Origin: an uncultured Clostridia bacterium
Lineage (GTDB): Bacteria; Bacillota; Clostridia; TANB77; CAG-508
DNA: 14,886 nt
Reading direction: 5' to 3'
Assembly: GCA_944393305.1 (NCBI GenBank)
Contig: CALXZS010000013.1
Coordinates: 1 to 14,886, forward strand
Part shown: positions 7,892 through 13,544 of the stretch, piece by piece
Numbering within the stretch: the stretch's first letter is position 1
Layout: each line of letters opens with the position of its first letter
Notes under the pieces: generated by a model
Seen by the model: only the letters and a program-made list of their open reading frames with translations
Databases searched by the model: none
What the model was told of the DNA's origin: nothing
Made by a program: the position numbers and the translations under genes

Positions 7892-9067
7892 TTATATATT
7901 CTTTCTAATTACTTTTCTAGTTTTTGTTTCTTGATTATTTGAAGCACCCTCTTCTATTTGTTTTTTGCTTTCTTCATATAAAGCTGTACTCATTTCATCT
8001 TTATTTTCTTCTACTAATTCTAATGCTCTCTCTTTTATTCTTTTAGCTTGCATTCTCTCTTCTCTTATTTTTTTATCTGCTGCAATTATTCCGTCTGTTG
8101 CCATTTTTGTTGCTTCTTCTTCAATATGTTTTTCTATTCTCTTTTTCTTTTCTTCTAATACATCTCTTGCTGTTGAATATAATCTATCATATTGTGAATT
8201 TAGTGCGTTTCTTAATGTATATATTTCTGATTCATCTCTGTTGTATGCAACATATAATAGTTCCATTAATTCTTCTGAATTTAATACTGTTCCTGTTACT
8301 TCTGCTGATGTTAAAGCTCTTATTAATGTTTGTGCTCTTGTGTATAATTCTGAGAAAGCTATATCATTTATTTCTTCTTTTGAATAGGTACTTGTATCTC
8401 CAAATTCGGATGTAAAATATGATATAATTACATATGTTTTTTGTTGTAGAATATTTCTACTTTCATTTAGTCTTTCAGTATAACTTGTAACTGACTCTCC
8501 ATATTCTAATATATTTGCTCTTCTTCTTCTTTCAAATTCTAATTTTTCTACTGTTGCATTGTCTCCACGTTTTTTTGCTGTTTCTATTTGTGTAGTGATT
8601 TTTTTTACTTGATTAGCTATATTATCTATTCTTGTATGGTAGTTATTTAATATGTCTGTAAAGTTTAGTGTTCTCGTTTGCACGTATAATTGAATTGGGA
8701 ATCTTAATGTATTTAAAAATTCTAAGAAACCTGCTTCAACTGCATTTTTCTCATCTTCTGAAAGTAAATCATAGTTTATTCCTTTACATTTAATAACCAT
8801 TACATATTGTTTTCCATTTTTTCTTACAATCATGTTATCTAATATTTCATCAAATTCCATGAAATTGTATATTGAGTCAATGGCTTTTCCATCTCTTGTC
8901 ATTAATGGTCTGCTTTCATCTTTTGTTTTAACTTGTATCTGTTGTGAAGTTTGCGGTTCTTTCTTTTTCTTCATTTTATATACTAAGAGAACTGCTACAA
9001 AAGCTAATATTAGTATTGCTACTAACATTACTACCATTATTAAATTAAGCATTTGAATTATATCCAT
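7892..9067 (-). CDS. Membrane-anchored VirB4 N-terminal-like protein with coiled coils
   Basis: 391 residues. One helix (about 8-30) is followed by KMKKKKE, so the body faces the cytoplasm. Residues 68-140 (VRKNGKQYVMVIKCKGINYD, SEDEKNAVEAGFLEFLNTL, FPIQLYVQTR) match what begins many Gram-positive VirB4 proteins. In those, a strand pair is followed by a S-E-E-E helix and F-P-IQ-V strands. Charged helices at about 145-210 and 300-372 look like coiled coils; TYVIISYF (211-218) is another VirB4-like strand. The protein ends in a basic tail (TRKVIRKNI). It has no Walker motifs, so it cannot be an ATPase itself. Its place immediately before virB4, and the absence of this portion there, suggest a split VirB4 whose N-terminal half became the membrane tether. 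The start has AGGAGG about 7 bases upstream, inside the end of the preceding gene. Confidence 0.8.
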   Translation of the reverse strand: MDIIQMLNLIMVVMLVAILILAFVAVLLVYKMKKKKEPQTSQQIQVKTKDESRPLMTRDGKAIDSIYNFMEFDEILDNMIVRKNGKQYVMVIKCKGINYDLLSEDEKNAVEAGFLEFLNTLRFPIQLYVQTRTLNFTDILNNYHTRIDNIANQVKKITTQIETAKKRGDNATVEKLEFERRRRANILEYGESVTSYTERLNESRNILQQKTYVIISYFTSEFGDTSTYSKEEINDIAFSELYTRAQTLIRALTSAEVTGTVLNSEELMELLYVAYNRDESEIYTLRNALNSQYDRLYSTARDVLEEKKKRIEKHIEEEATKMATDGIIAADKKIREERMQAKRIKERALELVEENKDEMSTALYEESKKQIEEGASNNQETKTRKVIRKNI

Positions 9068-9514
9068 TTATTTTTCCTCCTTTGTATTAGGGTTTGTGCT
9101 TGTTTTTGCTTTAGTTAAGTTTCCTATTATTTTATCCATGCTAAAATTGTCTGCTACGCTTGCATAATCTGGTTCTTTTCTAGGAACTGCATATGTGTAT
9201 ACTTTTTTATTCTTCTTAAAGAAGAAATATCTTACTATAACATCATCTATTGAGTCGCCACCAACATTTTTTGCTATTTTTGAGTTTCCGCTCGCAGGAA
9301 GTTTAATTGTTGCTATTGCATAACCCAGCAAAGCTAGTATTGCCATAATACCAATACCCAGTGGTTTTAGTCCCAGTAATACTCCAAAAATAAAATAAAA
9401 AATCAAACCAATAAAAGCTCCTCCTGCTGTAAATAGCAATGATTTTGTTGTGAAAATATATAGTATTCTACTTTCACCTTTCAAATTATTACTTGGTATA
9501 TAATAACTTGCCAT
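9068..9514 (-). CDS. PrgI-family T4SS membrane protein
   Basis: 148 residues. Two helices (about 24-47 and 51-71) form a short hairpin near the N-terminus. They are followed by a soluble part with RYFFFKKNKKVYTY (95-108), the lysine/tyrosine-rich strand that ends the PrgI domain in enterococcal and clostridial conjugation proteins. PrgI proteins sit next to VirB4 in nearly all Gram-positive T4SS operons and are regarded as VirB3-like membrane partners of the motor. The gene abuts the next one with no gap (its stop ends where the following ATG begins), which favours translational coupling. AGGAGG lies 7 bases before the ATG. The family call rests on size, topology, the KKxYTY motif and position. 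Confidence 0.85.
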   Translation of the reverse strand: MASYYIPSNNLKGESRILYIFTTKSLLFTAGGAFIGLIFYFIFGVLLGLKPLGIGIMAILALLGYAIATIKLPASGNSKIAKNVGGDSIDDVIVRYFFFKKNKKVYTYAVPRKEPDYASVADNFSMDKIIGNLTKAKTSTNPNTKEEK

Positions 9515-9540
9515 AACTTTTCCTCCTTTGTTTATTCTTA

Positions 9541-9930
9541 TTAGGCGAATATTCCATTAAATAAATTTACTACTATTGTAAAAATGCTCAATCCTCCGAA
9601 AACTATTACTGTTGCAATTACCAACCCAATTAACTTTTGCTTAACATCTGCTTTTCCACCAGGGTCTGCTGTCATATATTTAATACCTAACCACATGAAG
9701 CAAGCAACTACAACAACTGCTCCAACTGCCATTAACATTTGTGCTATTGAAGCAAGTTCTTTCCAAACTTCATCAGGTGTAATTGGTGGATTCTGTGACC
9801 CTTTTTCTAGCCAATCATCTGCTTGGCTAAATATATCTGATGCATTTACAGTTGATATATTTGGAACTATTGTGACAATTACTAGTATTGATAATAATAT
9901 TATTATAAATTTTGATATTTTTCTTTTCAT
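9541..9930 (-). CDS. VirB2-like T4SS pilin, divergent copy
   Basis: 129 residues. A signal peptide (basic MKRKISK, hydrophobic core, likely cleavage after VNA near residue 30) releases a small protein with two hydrophobic helices at about 65-86 and 101-125. They are separated by a charged loop containing GIKYMTADPGGKADVKQKL. That G-x-K-Y-M-T-x-P-x-GK-x-V-K loop between two helices is the hallmark of VirB2/TrbC-like pilins in Bacillota. Such subunits build the conjugative pilus or a surface-exposed part of the channel. The copy differs from the two others in this window by a longer, charged mature N-terminus (DIFSQADDWLEKG). It is the gene nearest to the PrgI and VirB4 genes, so it may be the principal subunit. 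Its start has GGGGAG upstream, and its own promoter lies at 9958-9986. Confidence 0.82.
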   Translation of the reverse strand: MKRKISKFIIILLSILVIVTIVPNISTVNASDIFSQADDWLEKGSQNPPITPDEVWKELASIAQMLMAVGAVVVVACFMWLGIKYMTADPGGKADVKQKLIGLVIATVIVFGGLSIFTIVVNLFNGIFA

Positions 9931-9957
9931 ATACTCTCCCCATTTTTTATTGTTCTA

Positions 9958-9986
9958 ATTATACACTTTGCCAATGTTTTTAGCAA
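9958..9986 (-). promoter_or_regulatory. Sigma-A-type promoter before the divergent pilin gene
   Basis: On the minus strand a -35 TTGCTA (complement of 9981-9986) and a perfect -10 TATAAT (complement of 9958-9963) are separated by exactly 17 bases. The -10 lies 27 bases before the ATG at 9930. The 62-base gap between the two pilin genes shows no clear hairpin, so readthrough from the upstream promoter is also likely; this one may boost expression of the rest of the operon. Confidence 0.65.
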
Positions 9987-9992
9987 GTTTTA

Positions 9993-10355
9993 TTATAAAT
10001 TGTTTACAGTTATATTAGCTATTATTTGTACTATTCCTCCTGCTGCAAATAACATTACTGCACCTGTTACTAAATATATCATTTTCTTTTTTAGTTCTGC
10101 TTTTGCTTCTGGCGCTGAATACATGTATTTAACACCTGTAAACATTACTATAATTACTGCGGCTGCATAAAAGCATAATTGTAATACCCATAATATTCTT
10201 GAACCAACTATATTTATTCTGCTTGTTGGTCCAGTTGGTGTTAATGGTGGTACACTAATACTTACTGCGTTAACACAATTACAAATAACCATTGTTAGTG
10301 TAAAAATTAAACATATTGCAATTGCAAATTTACATAAAGCATTTACTTTTTTCAT
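9993..10355 (-). CDS. VirB2-like T4SS pilin
   Basis: 120 residues. A signal peptide (MKKVNALCK then a hydrophobic core, probable cleavage after VNA near residue 30) is followed by a short Pro/Thr-rich mature start, a helix at about 54-74, the loop TGVKYMYSAPEAKAELKKKM, and a second helix at about 91-112. It is closely similar to the protein at 11521-11874: same length, same YMxSxPExKAE(V/L)KK loop, and the same AAxGIxQII in the second helix. The two are probably duplicates. It is the first gene of the secretion operon, with GGAG upstream of the ATG and a strong promoter at 10381-10410. Having two near-identical pilins plus a divergent one suggests either a mixed filament or alternate subunits. 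Confidence 0.83.
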   Translation of the reverse strand: MKKVNALCKFAIAICLIFTLTMVICNCVNAVSISVPPLTPTGPTSRINIVGSRILWVLQLCFYAAAVIIVMFTGVKYMYSAPEAKAELKKKMIYLVTGAVMLFAAGGIVQIIANITVNNL

Positions 10356-10380
10356 TTTTATCTCCTTTTCTCCTATTTAT

Positions 10381-10410
10381 ATTATACAATTAAATGTGGT
10401 CATTTTTCAA
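10381..10410 (-). promoter_or_regulatory. Sigma-A-type promoter of the T4SS operon
   Basis: The minus strand carries TTGAAA (complement of 10405-10410) and TATAAT (complement of 10381-10386) with an 18-base spacer; the -10 is also preceded by TTG, close to an extended -10. The -10 ends 25 bases before the pilin ATG at 10355. It diverges from the epimerase promoter within a 136-base intergenic region. Confidence 0.72.
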
Positions 10411-10432
10411 TACTTTTTCTTAATTTTATATA

Positions 10433-10461
10433 TTGCTTTTTTATGTTAAGAATATTAAAAT
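10433..10461 (+). promoter_or_regulatory. Probable promoter of the epimerase gene
   Basis: TTGCTT at 10433-10438 and TAAAAT at 10456-10461 are spaced by 17 bases, and the -10 ends 30 bases before the ATG at 10492. The -35 matches only three bases of the consensus, and the region is very AT-rich, so this is less certain than the minus-strand promoters. Confidence 0.45.
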
Positions 10462-10491
10462 ATATATAACACGATTTTAGGAGGCGTTCAT

Positions 10492-11478
10492 ATGAGAATT
10501 GTTGTTACTGGTTCTACTGGTCATATAGGAAATGTACTTATTAGAGAACTAATAAAAAAAGGTTATACAGACGTTTCTGCATTTATTAGAACTGGAGAAA
10601 AAGTAAATATTTTTGAAGGACTAAAGATTCCATTTGTTTATGGAGATGTTAGAGATATTGAAAGTTTAAAGAAAGCTTTTTCTGGTGCAGATGTTGTATT
10701 TCACCTTGCCGGACTTATTGATATTGGAAATGGTAATAAAAAATTAATGCATGAGGTCAATGTTGAAGGAAGTAAAAATGTTATAGAAGCTTGTAAAAAA
10801 TGCAAAGTTAAAAAACTTATTTATACAAGTTCTGTTCATGCTATTCCTCCTAAACCTATGGGAGAAGTAATTTCTGAAACTAAAAACTTTTCACCAGATT
10901 TAGTCAGGGGTACTTATGCTAAAACTAAAGCTAAAGCTACTAAATACATGCTTGAAGCAAATAGTGAGGATTTAGAGGTTATAATTACTCATCCTTCAGG
11001 TGTAATTGGTCCATATGAATATATTACTTCTAATTTAGGACAACTTATAATTGATTGTGCAAAAAGAAGAATGAAGGCATATATTGATGGTGGTTATAAT
11101 TTTGTAGATGTTAGGGATGTTGCTTTAGGTTTAATTTCTGCTCTTGAAAAAGGTAGAGCTGGTGAATGTTATATTTTAGCTGGGCATTATGTTAGCATTA
11201 AAGATTTATTAAAATATGTTGAAGATATAACTAATGTACCTGCCCCAAAGGTAAAACTTGCTAGATGGTTTGCATATGGTACAGGTGCTTTCGCTGAGAT
11301 TTATTATAAAATTGTAAAGCAAAAACCTTTATTTACTTCTTACTCAGTTTATACTACTGGTACTAACTCTAATTTTTCTATTGAAAAAGCAAAAAAAGAA
11401 CTTGGTTATGCACCAAGAGATTTTAAAGAAACTATGGTTGATACAATTAGTTGGATGAAAGAAAATGGGAAAATATAA
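10492..11478 (+). CDS. NAD(P)-dependent epimerase/reductase, extended SDR family
   Basis: 328 residues, the usual length for the family. A Rossmann start with TGSTGHIG (6-13) binds the dinucleotide, and FHLAG (70-74) is the usual second strand motif. TSS (112-114) with Y142 and K146 of YAKTK forms the active site, and HPSGVIGP (167-174) is typical of dihydroflavonol-reductase-like or sugar-epimerase members. The C-terminal part is variable and decides the substrate, which cannot be read here; a nucleotide-sugar, a sterol-like or a polyketide-like substrate are all possible. It is the only plus-strand gene in the window and stands between the T4SS operon and a third pilin gene. It has a strong AGGAGG (10479-10484) 7 bases before the ATG and ends directly at a terminator hairpin. 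No sequence evidence ties it to secretion. Confidence 0.9.
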   Translation: MRIVVTGSTGHIGNVLIRELIKKGYTDVSAFIRTGEKVNIFEGLKIPFVYGDVRDIESLKKAFSGADVVFHLAGLIDIGNGNKKLMHEVNVEGSKNVIEACKKCKVKKLIYTSSVHAIPPKPMGEVISETKNFSPDLVRGTYAKTKAKATKYMLEANSEDLEVIITHPSGVIGPYEYITSNLGQLIIDCAKRRMKAYIDGGYNFVDVRDVALGLISALEKGRAGECYILAGHYVSIKDLLKYVEDITNVPAPKVKLARWFAYGTGAFAEIYYKIVKQKPLFTSYSVYTTGTNSNFSIEKAKKELGYAPRDFKETMVDTISWMKENGKI

Positions 11479-11501
11479 AGGACAAGTTTGAACTTGTCCT
11501 T
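11478..11501. terminator. Hairpin terminator shared by convergent genes
   Basis: AAGGACAAGT (11478-11487) pairs perfectly with ACTTGTCCTT (11492-11501) around a short TTGA-like loop, right after the epimerase stop and 20 bases beyond the stop of the minus-strand pilin gene (11521). In minus orientation it is followed by TATATTTTCC, and in plus orientation by GTATTTAAAC. The tails are T-rich but imperfect. Use in both directions is likely, more convincing for the minus strand. Confidence 0.75.
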
Positions 11502-11520
11502 GTATTTAAACACTTTCTTA

Positions 11521-11874
11521 CTATGCTGTTACATTTACTGCTAGTCCTTTAATTATTTGTAATATTCCTGTTGCTGCAAATAATAGTACAGCACCAACAA
11601 TATAAATTACTGACATTTTCTTAACTTCTGCTTTTCCTTCTGGAGATGAAGTTAAGAATTTAATTCCTAGGAATATAAGCATAATAACTGCTGCTGCAAA
11701 AGCAATTACTTGAATAACGAAAATTACATTTCCAACAACACTGTTTACCGGATCAATTCCAATTGGTTCTACTGGAGTTGGAATATCTGCTCCCAATACC
11801 ATACTAAATGCTCCTAGTATTGCCATAACAATGAATAATATAGATGTTATTTTTGCTATTTTACTAAATTTCAT
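11521..11874 (-). CDS. VirB2-like T4SS pilin, separate third copy
   Basis: 117 residues. Signal peptide (MKFSKIAK, hydrophobic core, cleavage after LGA near residue 29), a short Pro-rich mature start (DIPTPVEPIGIDP), a helix at about 48-72, the loop GIKFLTSSPEGKAEVKKM, and a second helix at about 86-110 ending GILQIIKGLAV. It matches the 120-residue pilin in length and loop but is encoded alone, on its own transcript, across the epimerase gene from the main operon. A strong promoter (11905-11933) and GAGGAGG before the ATG predict high expression, as expected for a filament or major surface subunit. The operon copies may then be minor subunits, or this copy may be used under different conditions. 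Identification is by topology and the shared loop. Confidence 0.83.
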   Translation of the reverse strand: MKFSKIAKITSILFIVMAILGAFSMVLGADIPTPVEPIGIDPVNSVVGNVIFVIQVIAFAAAVIMLIFLGIKFLTSSPEGKAEVKKMSVIYIVGAVLLFAATGILQIIKGLAVNVTA

Positions 11875-11904
11875 TTCATTCCTCCTCTTAATATACTATA
11901 ATTA

Positions 11905-11933
11905 ATTATAAAATATATTGAAAATAATGTCAA
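11905..11933 (-). promoter_or_regulatory. Consensus sigma-A promoter of the separate pilin gene
   Basis: The minus strand reads TTGACA (complement of 11928-11933), a 17-base spacer, then TATAAT (complement of 11905-11910). Both hexamers and the spacing are exact consensus, the best promoter in the window. The -10 ends 30 bases before the ATG at 11874. Confidence 0.85.
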
Positions 11934-11969
11934 TATTTTTGCAAATATTTTTGTTTTCCGCCATATAAT

Positions 11970-11994
11970 AGAGTGGAAACTTTCGCTCCACTCT
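11970..11994 (-). terminator. Hairpin downstream of the Spo0E-like gene
   Basis: AGAGTGGA (11970-11977) and TCCACTCT (11987-11994) form a perfect 8-base stem with a 9-base loop, starting 7 bases after the stop of the Spo0E-like gene. In minus orientation the tail is ATTATATGG, not a clean T run, so termination could be partial. A competing inner pairing GAAA/TTTC exists within the loop. Confidence 0.6.
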
Positions 11995-12001
11995 TATCTC
12001 A

Positions 12002-12157
12002 TTATTCTTTTACCACTTTCACTTTGCTTTCTCGGTAGTATTTTGCTATTAGTTCATCTAATTGTATACTAATATTATAAATAATTTTATAATCTTCGTT
12101 CTTTAGTATAGCACCGTTAAGCTTTTCTCTTAACTCATTTATCTCCTTTTCTAACAT
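12002..12157 (-). CDS. Spo0E-like aspartyl-phosphate phosphatase (short sporulation regulator)
   Basis: A small gene of 51 residues read directly from the sequence: it starts MLEKEINELREKLNGA, continues through ILKNEDYKIIYNISIQLDEL and ends IAKYYRESKVKVVKE. Two amphipathic helices joined by a short turn, with the signature S-x-x-L-D (S30, L33, D34) followed by LIxxYY, are the pattern of the Spo0E family (SQELD motif). Family members remove phosphate from Spo0A and so oppose entry into sporulation. Length (50-60 residues) and the L-R-x-K-L start fit well. Here the motif reads SIQLD, with I in place of Q at the second position and Q in place of E at the third, so activity should be checked. The start has AGGAGTGG about 5 bases upstream, with a promoter at 12187-12215 and a hairpin after the stop. 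It is a separate transcript between the M16 genes and the third pilin gene. Confidence 0.85.
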   Translation of the reverse strand: MLEKEINELREKLNGAILKNEDYKIIYNISIQLDELIAKYYRESKVKVVKE

Positions 12158-12186
12158 ATTACCACTCCTAATCTCTTATTACTTAT

Positions 12187-12215
12187 AAAATACCATATTT
12201 TTACAGTAAAGTCAA
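12187..12215 (-). promoter_or_regulatory. Promoter of the Spo0E-like gene
   Basis: On the minus strand TTGACT (complement of 12210-12215), 17 bases, then TATTTT (complement of 12187-12192), with the ATG at 12157. The -35 has five of six consensus bases and the -10 has four or five. This supports independent transcription from the M16 genes upstream. Confidence 0.65.
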
Positions 12216-12243
12216 TATTTTTTTGTGAAGTTTTGTGGTTTTA

Positions 12244-12282
12244 TGTCGTTTTTCGGTCGACTTTTTTTGACATTTTTCGACA
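12244..12282 (-). promoter_or_regulatory. Cluster of GTCG/CGAC elements including one exact Spo0A-box heptamer
   Basis: Between the M16 stop and the Spo0E-like promoter are TGTCG (12244-12248), GGTCGAC (12256-12262) and TTCGACA (12276-12282). The last, on the minus strand, is TGTCGAA, the consensus Spo0A binding heptamer. The outer TGTCG and CGACA are inverted relative to one another, about 29 bases apart. The elements lie 30-70 bases upstream of the -35. The same heptamer also occurs once inside the M16 gene, so chance is a real alternative. Confidence 0.3.
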
Positions 12283-12283
12283 A

Positions 12284-13543
12284 TTACTTTCTTATTATTG
12301 ATAATCCTGCCATGTCTTCCTTAAATAATTCCTTTTGAATTTTATTTACATATTCTAAATTAATTTGCTTAAAAGCGTCTATATAATCTAAACTATTAAT
12401 TCCCTTTATTGCGTCTTGAAGATACATTCTTCCTATATTTTCGACATCGTCATAATCTGACAAACATTCGCCATATAACGCCTTTTTATTTCTTTCAAAG
12501 TCTTCTTTTGTCACATTTCCATTTATTAAGGCATTTAATACTTTTTCATTTACTTTTTCTGGATTTTCTGATTGTCCTGAAATTATTACATGTGAATATT
12601 CATCTGAAAATTCAAAATCAAAATCCAACATTCCAAGTAATAGTCCACTATTATATAATTCTTGATATAATTTAGAACTTTTACCAATTAAGCTATTTAA
12701 TATTATTTCTATTGCTATGTGTTTCATTATTTTGTTTTCGTTTTCTAATATATCTCTAAATCCTATCATAAACAATGGAATATTAACATCCATTTTGTCT
12801 TCTTTAAATTTTTTGTTTATCTTATTTTCATATGGCGGATATATTCTTTGTATTACACCCATCTTTTCTTTTGGTAATAATCTTTTCTTTACCTCTTCTA
12901 TTATTTTCTCTGGTTCGAAATTACCGCTAATACACATTATCATATTTGATGGATGATAAAATGTATTATAGCATGAATACAATGTTTCTTTTGTAATTTT
13001 GCTTATAGATTCTACTGTTCCTGCTATATCTATTTTAATTGGATTGTTGGTATATAGGCAATCCATCAAATTCACATATAATCTCCATGCTGGCTCATCA
13101 TCATATCTACCTATTTCTTGACCAATAATTCCTCTTTCTTTTTCTACATTTGCATCTGTAAAATATGGATGTTGTACATAGTCCATAAGCTCGTCCAAGC
13201 CTTCATAAAAATTACTTGTTCCGCCAAAAAGATATGCTGTATGGTCATTTGTTGTATATGCATTTGCATCTAACCCCAAAGACATTAATTTGTACAAACT
13301 ATCTACGCCATTTTCTTGTTCAAACATTTTATGCTCTAAATAATGTGCTACACCATCTGGTACTTCTATTTCTTTTCCTGTTGTTGGCTCTATAAAATGG
13401 TTATCTATTGAACCAAATTTTGTTCCCCATATTATATATTTTTTCTCTGTATATTTTTTAGGAATAATAATTACTTTCATTCCATTATCCAAAGTCTCTA
13501 TATACACTTTTTCTTTAATTTGATTATTCTCTATGATTTCCAT
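12284..13543 (-). CDS. ymfH: M16B zinc peptidase, YmfH-like (catalytic subunit)
   Basis: 419 residues, standard length. The inverted zinc motif HYLEH (67-71) in DGVAHYLEHKMFE gives two histidine ligands and the catalytic glutamate, and E143 in GIIGQEIGRYDDEP is the likely third ligand. The protein has the two-half M16 layout; the second half lacks the R-Y pair that binds substrate C-termini. That pair is present in the partner gene immediately upstream (13545-14744), one base away, so the two proteins likely form a heterodimer that cuts peptides in a closed chamber. In Bacillota such pairs are housekeeping (YmfF/YmfH), while related pairs mature secreted peptides such as bacteriocins. The start has AAAGGGGAA upstream. 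There is no signal peptide, so it acts in the cytoplasm or at the inner membrane face. Confidence 0.9.
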   Translation of the reverse strand: MEIIENNQIKEKVYIETLDNGMKVIIIPKKYTEKKYIIWGTKFGSIDNHFIEPTTGKEIEVPDGVAHYLEHKMFEQENGVDSLYKLMSLGLDANAYTTNDHTAYLFGGTSNFYEGLDELMDYVQHPYFTDANVEKERGIIGQEIGRYDDEPAWRLYVNLMDCLYTNNPIKIDIAGTVESISKITKETLYSCYNTFYHPSNMIMCISGNFEPEKIIEEVKKRLLPKEKMGVIQRIYPPYENKINKKFKEDKMDVNIPLFMIGFRDILENENKIMKHIAIEIILNSLIGKSSKLYQELYNSGLLLGMLDFDFEFSDEYSHVIISGQSENPEKVNEKVLNALINGNVTKEDFERNKKALYGECLSDYDDVENIGRMYLQDAIKGINSLDYIDAFKQINLEYVNKIQKELFKEDMAGLSIIRK

Positions 13544-13544
13544 A

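Noticed and set aside
7965..8387. Plus-strand open frame of 140 residues
   Set aside because: It lies wholly antisense to the VirB4 N-terminal-like gene, is Ser/Leu-rich with no family motif, and reflects reverse reading of AT-rich coding sequence. The same applies to the frames at 7130-7492, 8098-8415 and 9584-9958.
9931..9992. Terminator between the two adjacent pilin genes
   Set aside because: Only a weak GCCA/TAGC-type pairing is present with no strong stem, so readthrough is assumed.
12430..12442. Second exact TTCGACA heptamer
   Set aside because: It is inside the M16 peptidase coding sequence, far from any promoter, and at this base composition about one or two copies are expected by chance.
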